From NCBI GenBank assembly GCA_028279595.1, contig JANQNK010000020.1:248001-312000 (forward strand): a stretch of 64,000 nt of DNA, in the 5' to 3' direction. The notes under the pieces are model-generated. The model was not told where the DNA came from. It was given only the letters and a program-made list of their open reading frames with translations, and did no database searches. Below, in pieces: positions 34,307 through 42,558 of this stretch. Position 1 is the stretch's first letter. Each line of letters starts with the position of its first letter. This DNA is from Thermoplasmatota archaeon (lineage in GTDB: Archaea; Thermoplasmatota; JAKEGO01). Made by a program: the position numbers and the translations under genes.

Positions 34307-36127
34307 TCAATGACCTCCTGCGTATCCGGAGAGGCCGAGTTCCGCCAGCCTCCCTTCCGTGGGAACGCCGGTGGCGTCCCAACCTCTCAATGAATAGTAA
34401 TCCTGAAGGCACTTCTCGTACCCCTCCCGGTCGAGCGTAACACCCTTCGCCTCGCCCTCCGTGAAGGGATCGTTGAACATCCTCGGAGGGAGAGAGTCAT
34501 CCGGGTTCATGCCTTCCCGAAGATTGAAGAGCCGGACGAGATTCCAGATCCTCTCGCCGGCCATGAGATAGCTCTCGACGGTGTGGTCGAAACCCGTGGC
34601 CTTGTTCCACATATCGACGCAGTCCTCCTCCGATACTGGCGCGAAATCGCAGAGTACCAGGGAGAAGAATGCAGCCCTCTCGTCCTGCATGCCCTTGACG
34701 AGTTCAGGCTTCCTTTCGAACGAGAATCTGTCATAGTCCGGGTCACCGATCTCCGTAGTGACGGTCCAGGCCCTCTCGTGGCAGCCGCCCCTGTCGGATG
34801 TGCCGTATGCCAGTCCCATGCCGAACGCTCCCCGTGGATCGTATCCCGGGATCTCAAGTCCGTTGGCGTGCACTGCGAACGCTTCGGAACCTTGACCTAG
34901 GATCTCGGCAGCTCCCCGAACACCCTCGGCGAGCACGTCCCCAGCCCGGTTACTCCTGTGAGCGATATCGTCGGCAAGCTGTGCCAGTGACGGCGGATCG
35001 CCCCACGATATCGAGTTCCCGCCGAGGTCCTCGTCGGAAAGGACCCCCTTCATGTATGCCTCGACGGCGAACCCAAGCACACCACCGAGGGAGATGGTGT
35101 CCATCCCGAGCTCGTTGCACCTTTCGTTGAGGTAGGCCACGTCCTCCATTGTACCGACCCCGAGGTTGGAACCCATGAGGGCGATCGTCTCGTACTCAGG
35201 ACCCACAAGGGTCGTCCCCTCGAATGGTCCCGACTTCACCGATGACCTGTTCCAGCAGGCTATCATGCAGTTGTAGCAGGCTCCTCCCTTGTCGACGATC
35301 CTCTCCTGCATCTGCTCGGCAGTTATCGCCTCGCCGTCCTCGAACCACCCTTCCTGGTAGTTCCTGGTCGGGAGCAGGCCCCAGTCGTTGACGGGTTTGA
35401 CCCAGTACGGTGTTCCGAACTTCGTACGGTTGGGCAGGAACGGATGCTCCCTGAATATCTTCAGGACCCTCGCCGTCGCCTCCTTGAACCCATCGGGGTC
35501 GTGGAGCGGTACGGTCCCGGTACCGACGATCGACACCGCCTTGAGGTTCTTGGAACCCATGACAGCACCCGAACCCCCCCGGCCCGCGTGCCTGTGGCCG
35601 TCCACGGTTATCGCCGCCAACTTCACCAGGTTCTCCCCGGCGGGGCCTATGACGGCCGTCCTGACGCGTCCGTTCGCCTGTAAGGCCTCGTGTGTCTCAA
35701 GGCATTCCATCCCCCAGAGGTCTGACGCGTCCTCGAACTCGATAGAATCATCCGATATACAGATCTGGACTGGTGATTCCGACCTGCCTGTTATGATGAT
35801 GACGTCCCAGCCCGCCTTCTTCATCTCGGCCGCAAAGGTACCGCCGAAGTGGGAGTCGAGGAAGAGCCCGGTCTGGGGAGATTTCGTTACCACCGTCCCC
35901 CTTCCCGACGTTTGCGCCCCCGTTCCTGTGAGCGGACCGCTCGTGAACATCAGGAGATTCTCGGGAGAGAGAGGATCGGTTCCCGCAGGAAGCCTGTCGA
36001 ATAGCAGTTTCGCTCCGAGCCCCTTGGCTCCTATGAAATCCCTTGCATCGTCAAGGTCCGTCTCCTCGATCGAGGTCGTCTTCGATCCCAGATCGATGTG
36101 CAGCATCCTACCTGTGTAGCCACCCAT
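34307..36127 (-). CDS. Tungsten-containing aldehyde ferredoxin oxidoreductase
   Basis: Oxidises aldehydes to carboxylic acids with ferredoxin as acceptor, using a tungstopterin and a [4Fe-4S] cluster. The opening GGYTGRMLHIDL, the pterin-binding SGRGTVVTKSPQTG, RHAGRGGSGAVMGSKNLKA and the cluster motif CYNCMIACWNRSS are all AOR-family features; a later Cys in LVLCDFAP would complete the cluster. At 606 residues it is normal. ATG at 36127; no cofactor gene is adjacent. It is one base upstream of the aminotransferase, a pairing that fits amino-acid fermentation. AOR, FOR and GOR subtypes cannot be separated by eye. Confidence 0.92.
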   Translation of the reverse strand: MGGYTGRMLHIDLGSKTTSIEETDLDDARDFIGAKGLGAKLLFDRLPAGTDPLSPENLLMFTSGPLTGTGAQTSGRGTVVTKSPQTGLFLDSHFGGTFAAEMKKAGWDVIIITGRSESPVQICISDDSIEFEDASDLWGMECLETHEALQANGRVRTAVIGPAGENLVKLAAITVDGHRHAGRGGSGAVMGSKNLKAVSIVGTGTVPLHDPDGFKEATARVLKIFREHPFLPNRTKFGTPYWVKPVNDWGLLPTRNYQEGWFEDGEAITAEQMQERIVDKGGACYNCMIACWNRSSVKSGPFEGTTLVGPEYETIALMGSNLGVGTMEDVAYLNERCNELGMDTISLGGVLGFAVEAYMKGVLSDEDLGGNSISWGDPPSLAQLADDIAHRSNRAGDVLAEGVRGAAEILGQGSEAFAVHANGLEIPGYDPRGAFGMGLAYGTSDRGGCHERAWTVTTEIGDPDYDRFSFERKPELVKGMQDERAAFFSLVLCDFAPVSEEDCVDMWNKATGFDHTVESYLMAGERIWNLVRLFNLREGMNPDDSLPPRMFNDPFTEGEAKGVTLDREGYEKCLQDYYSLRGWDATGVPTEGRLAELGLSGYAGGH

Positions 36128-36174
36128 TTGATCACGTCCGTGATTGGGACGATTATGTCCCCTGAGCGTGAGGT

Positions 36175-37194
36175 TCAGTCCATGTTCAGGAGGTCGATGA
36201 GCAGTGCGAAACCGGTTTCCCGCTTCCCGGCACCCGGTCCGACTATCGTGACCGGTCCGAGCTCGTCGGTCTCGAAGGTCAGGGCGTTGGTTGCCTCGCC
36301 GACGCCGGCCAGCGGATCGCTGAGCGGCAGCCTCATGGGCTTGACGCTCGCCGAGAATGTTCCGTCCTCCTCGATCTCAGCACATCCGATGAGCTTCCAG
36401 CGCTCCCCGGAGGCCTTCGCCGAAGCTATATCCTCCATGGAAATTCCCGTAATGCCCTCGCGCTCGACGTCCTCGATCGAAATGCGCTTGCCGAGCACGA
36501 CGTTCGAGAGGATGACGACCTTTCCGAGGGCGTCCCAGCCCTCAACGTCTCCCGTGGGATCGGCCTCGGCATAGCCAAGCTCCTGGGCCTTTGCGAGGGC
36601 GTCCTCGTACGACATCCCCTCCTCCATCCGGGTGAGGATGTAGTTCGTCGTTCCATTCATTATCCCCTTGAACCCTGTGATATTGTTGCCCGCGAGCGTG
36701 TACCTCGCAAGGTTCAAGACGGGCGTACCTGCCAGGACGACACCCTCGAATCCGTACTGGACGTCGTTCTGGATCGCCAGTTCCGTCAATTCTGCGACGT
36801 GCTTGACCGTCGGCCCCTTGTTGGTGGACACGACGTTCATGCCGGCATTCAACGCTGCCTTGACGTGCGTGGTCGCGGGCTCTCCGGTCTTGACGTCCGT
36901 GTAGGTGACCTCGATTATCGTGTCGGCATTGGTCTCGGTTATCGTCGCGAGGCTGTCCATCCCCTTGATGCCCGTCGGATAGTTGCCGAGGTCCTCACCG
37001 GACGATGCCATCTCGAGGAGCTTGGTCATGTCCAGGCCTTCCTCGTCGTAGACAGCGCCCTTGATCATGTCCGAGACGGCCACCACTTCGTATGTCAGGC
37101 CGAGGTTCTCGAGCATCTCGGCCTTTTCCAGGAGTATCTCGCAGAGTCCGACGGCCACTGTGCCGAATCCGATGAACGCCAGCCTGTGATGCAA
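36175..37194 (-). CDS. hom: Homoserine dehydrogenase
   Basis: NAD(P)-dependent reduction of aspartate semialdehyde to homoserine in threonine and methionine synthesis. The 339-residue protein has an N-terminal Rossmann motif IGFGTVAVGL, VVSTNKGPTVKH, the catalytic region GIMNGTTNYILTRMEEGMSYEDALAKAQELGYAEADPTGDVEGWDA and the following KVVILSNVV. It lacks an ACT domain, so no feedback domain is seen. The stop-start distance to the upstream 424-residue gene is one base, so they are co-transcribed. Aspartokinase is not in the window. Confidence 0.92.
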   Translation of the reverse strand: MHHRLAFIGFGTVAVGLCEILLEKAEMLENLGLTYEVVAVSDMIKGAVYDEEGLDMTKLLEMASSGEDLGNYPTGIKGMDSLATITETNADTIIEVTYTDVKTGEPATTHVKAALNAGMNVVSTNKGPTVKHVAELTELAIQNDVQYGFEGVVLAGTPVLNLARYTLAGNNITGFKGIMNGTTNYILTRMEEGMSYEDALAKAQELGYAEADPTGDVEGWDALGKVVILSNVVLGKRISIEDVEREGITGISMEDIASAKASGERWKLIGCAEIEEDGTFSASVKPMRLPLSDPLAGVGEATNALTFETDELGPVTIVGPGAGKRETGFALLIDLLNMD

Positions 37195-37195
37195 T

Positions 37196-38470
37196 TCAGT
37201 CCCCCCTGTGGTGCAGTTCGGGAGCGGCGATGAAGGTCAGACCGTTCTCCGTCAGCGCCCTGGCGGTGTTGTTGAGGGCGTTGTGCTTCTCGAGGTAGTT
37301 GCGGGTCAGGTGCGGCATGACGCCCTGCGCTTCCGCGTCCGACCTGTCCATGAAGTAGTCGAGGATGTCGCTCGGGTGTTCGAGGGTCTCTTCGACCGCC
37401 GTCTCCCCGCCCTCGTGCTTCGCGCTGATGTTCTTGACCGTGGATGCGATCTCGAGGAGCTCGTCCCGCCTGTCGTAGGGCTGAATAACGATGCTCTTGT
37501 ATGTCTCGAGGATGTGGTGCTCGAACCTGACGTTCTCCTCGAGGCCGAGGTTGCCACGGATCTGGTCGCTGATCTCGATGGTGGTATTGTCCACGGAGTT
37601 GGAGAAGTTGAAACCGATGAGCGACGTCGTCCCGTCCGGTCGCGAGAACAGCCGCGCCATCATCAGGGTCCAGAAGACCGCGTAGGGATTGTCGTTCCCC
37701 ATGAACACGGATATCTTGAACTGGATGTCGATGCCGAGCTTGTGGAGCAGATAACCGACGAAGATCGTGCCTGGATTGATGTTCAGCACTTCCTTCACTC
37801 CGTAGTTCGTGTAGTAGTAGAGGAACTCGTCCGCCCAGAGGACGGGATGGTCGTTCGGCTGTCCGACGCCTCCGAAGTAGCCAGTTATCGTCGCCGGTCC
37901 ACCGAGATGGACGTTGCTGCCGTCAGTGCCCTTCGTGTCCAGGGTCTCGCACCAACTCGCTCCGATGATCTGCATGGCGGCGGACATGGCAAGGATGTCA
38001 TCGTCCTCCTCCTGCTCCTTCATCTTTCGGACACGGATGAACCGCCCCGGCATGAGCTCACCGTTTTCAATGGCCTGCCTGGCCGACTCCATGAAGAATG
38101 AGAAGTACTGGCATGCCGAGACCTCGAGGGTGACGGCGAAGTCCTCGTTGAACATCATCTCGTCCGCGCCGTCTCCGAGGACCTTCCTGCGATACTCATC
38201 CACACCGATGAAGGCGCCGGAATCCCGCTGCTCGATCAACCAGTTCAGGTCATCGATGTAGGGCGAGCCCTTGGCCTCGAGTCGCGCCATCAGGTTCTCC
38301 ACCTTTCCGGCATCCCGAGCCTTCCGGTTTATCTCCTCGGGTCCGCCGTACTTCTCGACCACGGCCAGGAAATCGTTCACAAGCCTGTTGTCTGGGTCGA
38401 GCAGGAACGCATTGATCTCGTCGAGTCTCATGTCCTCTATCGCCAGTTTACCACGTATGTCATCTGACAT
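37196..38470 (-). CDS. Unrecognised 424-residue protein, probably an enzyme
   Basis: I do not recognise this family. It has no signal peptide and no membrane helix. Residues 1-130 look helical; the core at about 165-325 carries strongly patterned stretches: GGPATITGYFGGVGQPNDH (190-208), NPGTIFVGYLLHKLGI (232-247), FMGNDNPYAVFWT (256-268), GFNFSNSVDNTTIEI (286-300) and RFEHHI (315-320). Such glycine- and Asn-rich turns plus the HH pair look like an enzyme active site, perhaps a barrel. It lies one base upstream of homoserine dehydrogenase and downstream of deoxyhypusine synthase. AAAAATTAATATC near 38562-38574 is a promoter candidate. A part in aspartate-family metabolism is inference from position. 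Confidence 0.75.
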   Translation of the reverse strand: MSDDIRGKLAIEDMRLDEINAFLLDPDNRLVNDFLAVVEKYGGPEEINRKARDAGKVENLMARLEAKGSPYIDDLNWLIEQRDSGAFIGVDEYRRKVLGDGADEMMFNEDFAVTLEVSACQYFSFFMESARQAIENGELMPGRFIRVRKMKEQEEDDDILAMSAAMQIIGASWCETLDTKGTDGSNVHLGGPATITGYFGGVGQPNDHPVLWADEFLYYYTNYGVKEVLNINPGTIFVGYLLHKLGIDIQFKISVFMGNDNPYAVFWTLMMARLFSRPDGTTSLIGFNFSNSVDNTTIEISDQIRGNLGLEENVRFEHHILETYKSIVIQPYDRRDELLEIASTVKNISAKHEGGETAVEETLEHPSDILDYFMDRSDAEAQGVMPHLTRNYLEKHNALNNTARALTENGLTFIAAPELHHRGD

Positions 38471-38599
38471 GCAATATGCCTCCCAATGATACCTCCGACG
38501 CTCGCTTGAGGGATAGTTCCGAACGCCCCATCGAAGTATCGCTCCACCCTAGTCTTTGGGGGATATTAATTTTTCGTTATGCTGTCAACAGTTTGGTCA

Positions 38600-39589
38600 T
38601 CAAAAGGTCGACGATAGTCGTTTGGGAGCCCGGTCTACGCCCTTGGAGAACAGGTAGCCCGCGATGAGAGGCAATCCAATCGACATATCTACGAACGCCA
38701 TCGATCTCTTCGCCCTCCTGTCCACCTTGCCCCAAGACTGTGCTTCCCTGAGCGTCGAACCGGACAGTCCTCCCCATTCCGGTCTGTCCATGGTGAGCTG
38801 TACCGCGTACTCATGTCCTGGAACGTCGCCGTATATCATGTCCGCCATCACGACGGCGTCGTTGATGTAATTCTTCGGAACACCGCCGCCGATGTAGATC
38901 GCGCCGGTCCCGTCGGCGTCGTTGACGAGCTTGGCCATCTCCATGTTGTCCTGGATCGTGTCGATGGTCGGTCCCTTGCCCGTACGGCTCCTGACGACGG
39001 CAAGTCCGATCCCGATAGAGCTGTCGGCGATCGCGGGGCAGTATACCGGCACGTCGAGGTCCTTCGCGGTGCAGAGGATCGAATCCTCGTCCTCGACCAT
39101 GTCAGAGAGGTGATCCATGAAAAGACGGGTGCCCATGGTCCCCTCCTGCTCCGCGAACTTCCTTCCGATGAGGATGTCAAGGGTCCGGAACGCGTACTCA
39201 TCGACGTAGGTGTCGTATATCCTGTCTATGTAATTGTCATGGAGCTCGGCGTCGGGAGCTTCCACGTCCCCTTTGTAGTGCTTGTAACCGGCAGCCTGGT
39301 AGAGGTCCTGGTAGAGTATCGCTCCTGTCGATACGACCACGTCGATCATGCTCCTCTTCATGAGGTCGGCGACGACCTTTCGAAGACCTCCCGCGATCAT
39401 CGCTCCCGAGAGGCCCAGGAATACTGTGACGTCATCGTTGAGCATGTCCTCCCAGATCCTAGCCACATCGGCAAGGGCCCTTCCCTGGAACGACGTCGAG
39501 CCCAGGGACTCGACGAGTTCCTCGATGGACGATACCATCTCGAGGTCGATATGCTCGATCTCCTCCCGGAGGAGGTCCTCCCTCTTCAT
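38600..39589 (-). CDS. dys: Deoxyhypusine synthase
   Basis: Transfers the aminobutyl group of spermidine to a lysine of translation factor aIF5A, the first step of hypusination. The 329 residues include the NAD-binding segments VTVFLGLSGAMIAGGLRKVV, VVSTGAILYQDLYQ, DVPVYCPAIADSSIGIG and GGGVPKNYINDA, and end with STLREAQSWGKVD, where the Lys corresponds to the catalytic residue of the human enzyme. Length is normal. The start at 39589 is nine bases after the pdaD stop, so polyamine supply and hypusination genes are in tandem. aIF5A itself is not in the window. Confidence 0.92.
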   Translation of the reverse strand: MKREDLLREEIEHIDLEMVSSIEELVESLGSTSFQGRALADVARIWEDMLNDDVTVFLGLSGAMIAGGLRKVVADLMKRSMIDVVVSTGAILYQDLYQAAGYKHYKGDVEAPDAELHDNYIDRIYDTYVDEYAFRTLDILIGRKFAEQEGTMGTRLFMDHLSDMVEDEDSILCTAKDLDVPVYCPAIADSSIGIGLAVVRSRTGKGPTIDTIQDNMEMAKLVNDADGTGAIYIGGGVPKNYINDAVVMADMIYGDVPGHEYAVQLTMDRPEWGGLSGSTLREAQSWGKVDRRAKRSMAFVDMSIGLPLIAGYLFSKGVDRAPKRLSSTF

Positions 39590-39598
39590 GACGTCACC

Positions 39599-40153
39599 TC
39601 ACTCGATGATAAGTACGGCTGCGGCTACAACGGTGGTCCACTTGCCACTGGAGCCGCTCTTCGCTGCGACCGCGATGTGCTGGGTATTGACTATCCGGCC
39701 GTCGATCTTGAAGATGTCCCTGACCTCGTCGTAACCCGCGTCGAGGTCGTACTCGATCCCCAGCGTGGATGCGAGCATCTCCGCGGCGAGGTCCTCAGCG
39801 TACTCGCCGATCTTCTCCTCGGACATGCCGAACTCGTGGTGCTCGCTGATGTAACCGTGCTTGGTCCTGTCCTGGGGTATGGCGCAGCCGATGGCTGCCG
39901 AAACGAGGCGCCCATCCTCCTTCGATCCGTTCTGCGAAAGCACTGTGTGGAGGATCTGGCCGGCTTTGAGCATCCCAACGCCCTCGTCCATGGATATGAT
40001 CTCGCACTCCGGCGGCATGATGGACGAGACCTCTACAAGATTGTACCTGGCGATCCTCGCGTCCCTGAGCGCGAGCTCGAAGCTGGCGAGCTTCTCGCGG
40101 TGGATGCCGACGCCCCTCGTGAAGAATACCTTGCTAGGCACTAGACCGGTCAT
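39599..40153 (-). CDS. pdaD: Pyruvoyl-dependent arginine decarboxylase
   Basis: Decarboxylates arginine to agmatine, precursor of polyamines and, in archaea, of the agmatidine in tRNA-Ile2. The 184-residue proenzyme cleaves itself between Ser43 and Ser44 in LVEVSSIMPP, making the pyruvoyl group at the new N-terminus. Other family stretches are SKVFFTRGVGIHREKLASFE, SAAIGCAIP and NTQHIAVAAKSGSSGKWTTV. Size matches the Methanocaldococcus type. It is directly upstream of deoxyhypusine synthase. The start at 40153 gives the typical N-terminus. Confidence 0.93.
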   Translation of the reverse strand: MTGLVPSKVFFTRGVGIHREKLASFELALRDARIARYNLVEVSSIMPPECEIISMDEGVGMLKAGQILHTVLSQNGSKEDGRLVSAAIGCAIPQDRTKHGYISEHHEFGMSEEKIGEYAEDLAAEMLASTLGIEYDLDAGYDEVRDIFKIDGRIVNTQHIAVAAKSGSSGKWTTVVAAAVLIIE

Positions 40154-40197
40154 CTAGTCGGTGAGGGCGCTTGGGATATAAACGCTTTTCCGCGGGT

Positions 40198-41013
40198 CTA
40201 TCTCGAGAACGCGGCTCCCGAGAAGTCCTCCGGGATGATTCCCTCCGTTGCGTAGATGTACAGGGCCGCGGTCAGCACTCCCTGCGCGGCATAGCTCATC
40301 GAGATGACGATGACCAGGCCGCAGACGCCGATGACGATCAGGGCCATCCCTGTCAGGAACATACCGGCATAGAACATCAGATAGAACCCGAGGAATATCG
40401 GGATGATGAACAGGATCGAGAAGAGCAGGAAGATGAGTCCGAGAACGAATCCCGAGACCATCGTCTCTCCCCAGGTCTTCTTGAAGAGGCTTCCGCTCCT
40501 CTTGATCGAGTCGATCATCGGCCTGTCCTCGTAGATCAGCACAGGGATGACGAAGAACGTCAGCAGGCTCCAGGCGGCCTCCGCGATCATGCCGAATATC
40601 GATCCGAGGAAGCCCAGCTCGCGTTCCAGGTAGTTCCTCAGTACTCTAAGCAGCAGCCCGACGGTCGCCGAGATCAGTGCCCACTTGACGATCTTCCCCA
40701 GTCTGCTGTTCGCCATGCGGATGCCGTCCTTTATGGTAGGATCGCCACCCCTCAGCCTGATCGTGGCAATTGCGATGATGGCCACGTTGAAATACACGGC
40801 AATGAACGCAAGCACGAAGTACATCACGAAGTAGAGTGCATAGGCTCCGTTCGACTCGGCCAGGCCGAAGAACGAAAGTGGAAGTATCACGGACAGGATC
40901 AGAAGCACCATCACCGTTGCCGAGATTATCGGGAGCAGCAGCAGCTCCTTGTCCTTCCTAATGACACCGATGCTCATCTTCGTGAGTCGCCATGAGTCTC
41001 CAAATGTCCCCAT
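40198..41013 (-). CDS. DUF6159-like polytopic membrane protein
   Basis: A 271-residue membrane protein with about six hydrophobic helices. MGTFGDSWRLTKMSIGVIRK, DKELLLLPIIS and later VIYEDRPMIDSIKRSGSLFKKTWGE resemble DUF6159, a family of unknown role found in archaea and bacteria. The ORF track extends to 41142, but the ATG at 41013 is preceded by GAGGTG and starts the family-like sequence. It is divergent from the sulfate-activation genes. There is no evidence for a substrate. Confidence 0.72.
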   Translation of the reverse strand: MGTFGDSWRLTKMSIGVIRKDKELLLLPIISATVMVLLILSVILPLSFFGLAESNGAYALYFVMYFVLAFIAVYFNVAIIAIATIRLRGGDPTIKDGIRMANSRLGKIVKWALISATVGLLLRVLRNYLERELGFLGSIFGMIAEAAWSLLTFFVIPVLIYEDRPMIDSIKRSGSLFKKTWGETMVSGFVLGLIFLLFSILFIIPIFLGFYLMFYAGMFLTGMALIVIGVCGLVIVISMSYAAQGVLTAALYIYATEGIIPEDFSGAAFSR

Positions 41014-41142
41014 AGGTATTACACCTCGGAAATCGGATTCCATATCATGTAGATAACACTGTCGCCGATACCTTCGATGCAACGCTGTCAATATGTCGAT
41101 TTCAAACGTAAAATCATGACATTTAATGATATATAATGACAA

Positions 41143-41154
41143 TATATTTATATC
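41143..41154 (+). promoter_or_regulatory. TATA region of the sulfate-activation operon
   Basis: TATATTTATATC lies about 30 bases before the ATG at 41176, inside a very AT-rich stretch (41100-41165) between divergent genes. A second ATATATAATG lies at 41130-41139. The RHH protein encoded first may regulate this promoter, which is a guess. Confidence 0.5.
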
Positions 41155-41175
41155 TCATTATAATAAGCCGGTACC

Positions 41176-41403
41176 ATGAACCCTGACAGCGAGAAGAAGT
41201 ACACCACGATATCCATCCCGACCCCCCTCGCCAACAAGGTGAAGGAGAGGATACAGGGTACCGGTTTCAGCTCGGTGTCCAGCTACACGACCTACGTCCT
41301 GAGGCAGATCATCTCCTCGGACGAGGCGAAGGACGAGGCGTTCTCCAAGGAGGACGAGGAGCGCATCAAGGAGCGTCTCCGGAGCCTGGGATACATCGAT
41401 TGA
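41176..41403 (+). CDS. Ribbon-helix-helix-like small protein
   Basis: A 75-residue protein with KYTTISIPTPLANKVKERI, a beta strand followed by a helix, then a turn and SVSSYTTYVLRQIISSDEA as second helix. This is the ribbon-helix-helix (CopG/MetJ-like) DNA-binding pattern. The C-terminus EERIKERLRSLGYID is a charged helix. The gene sits 29 bases before sat and shares its promoter, so it may regulate the operon or be a structural partner. It is short enough that chance similarity cannot be dismissed. Confidence 0.7.
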   Translation: MNPDSEKKYTTISIPTPLANKVKERIQGTGFSSVSSYTTYVLRQIISSDEAKDEAFSKEDEERIKERLRSLGYID

Positions 41404-41432
41404 GCGTGACGATCCAGAATTGAGGTGAACAC

Positions 41433-42554
41433 ATGATCACACCACACGGAGGAAAACTGATAGACAGGACTGCGTCGGAAAGCGAGCGCGAGGCGATCCT
41501 AGCGGAGGACCTGCGCACCATCGAGATCGCATCCGGCAAGGCGGCAGAGGTGCAGAACATCGCGACCGGCGTCTACAGCCCCCTCGAGGGCTTCATGACC
41601 GAGTCCGAACTCGTGTCGGTCATCGACACGATGAGGCTCCCGAGCGGACCGGCGTGGACCATCCCGATCATCCTCGACATCTCCGAGGACATCGAGGTCG
41701 GCGAGCGCATCATGCTCAACCACAACGGGAAGCCGATGGCGATGATGGAGGTCGATGAGATCTTCACATATGACCTGAATGAGATCGCACAGAAGGTCTT
41801 CGGTACCAATGACAAGGAACATCCCGGCGTCGCCAAGGTCCATGCCATGACCGGCAAGTTCGCCGCCGGCCAGATCACCCTCGTGAACGAGTACGAGGTC
41901 CCCTTCGGCGAGATGTACCTCAAACCCGAGGAGACCCGCGTCCTGTTCCAGGAGAAGGGCTGGGACCGTGTCGTCGCGTTCCAGACCAGGAACCCTCCGC
42001 ACGTCGGTCACGAGTACGTCCAGAAGGCCGCACTGACCTTCACGGATGGATTGCTCATCAATCCGGTCATCGGAAAGAAGAAGACCGGCGACTTCAAGGA
42101 CGGCGTCATACTGGACTCGTACAAGGCCCTCATCAAGGACTACTATCCGGAGGACCGCGTAGTGCTCTCTACGCTTCTGATAGACATGTGGTACGGCGGA
42201 CCTCGAGAGGCCATACTCCACGCGATCATGAGGAAGAACCTCGGCTGTACCCACATCATCATCGGCCGCGACCATGCTGGCGTAGGCAAGTACTACGGGC
42301 CCTTCGACGCCCATGAGATATTCAAGGACTTCCCGGACCTCGAGATCGAGCCGTTCACCTTCAGGTCGTTCGCGTACTGCCCGAAGTGCGGTTCGCCTGT
42401 CAACGACAAGATCTGTCCCCACGAGGACCTGGTGATGTTCTCGGGGACCATGGTCAGGGCCATCGTCAACGAGGGCAAGATCCCCAGCAAGGAGCTCATG
42501 AGGCCCGAGGTGGCCGAGGTCATTGCTGCCCAGGACAGGCCCTTCGTGGAGTGA
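41433..42554 (+). CDS. sat: Sulfate adenylyltransferase (ATP sulfurylase)
   Basis: Makes adenosine 5'-phosphosulfate (APS) from ATP and sulfate. The 373 residues contain VYSPLEGFMTE, the nucleotide motif FQTRNPPHVGHEY (near 183), GRDHAGVGKYYG and a zinc-binding set FRSFAYCPKCG with C and H after it (CPHED), all typical of the archaeal/bacterial homo-oligomeric enzyme. ATG at 41433 after AGGTGAACAC. Downstream come a DHH phosphoesterase and APS kinase, giving a PAPS-forming route. No APS or PAPS reductase is in the window. Confidence 0.95.
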   Translation: MITPHGGKLIDRTASESEREAILAEDLRTIEIASGKAAEVQNIATGVYSPLEGFMTESELVSVIDTMRLPSGPAWTIPIILDISEDIEVGERIMLNHNGKPMAMMEVDEIFTYDLNEIAQKVFGTNDKEHPGVAKVHAMTGKFAAGQITLVNEYEVPFGEMYLKPEETRVLFQEKGWDRVVAFQTRNPPHVGHEYVQKAALTFTDGLLINPVIGKKKTGDFKDGVILDSYKALIKDYYPEDRVVLSTLLIDMWYGGPREAILHAIMRKNLGCTHIIIGRDHAGVGKYYGPFDAHEIFKDFPDLEIEPFTFRSFAYCPKCGSPVNDKICPHEDLVMFSGTMVRAIVNEGKIPSKELMRPEVAEVIAAQDRPFVE

Positions 42555-42558
42555 GACC

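Noticed and set aside
37196-38470. Archaeal PEP carboxylase
   Set aside because: Length and neighbourhood suggested it, but the family's N-terminal and catalytic motifs are absent, so the gene is left unassigned.
37208-40144. Large plus-strand ORFs at 37208-38101 and 38813-40144
   Set aside because: Antisense shadows of the 424-residue gene, deoxyhypusine synthase and pdaD.
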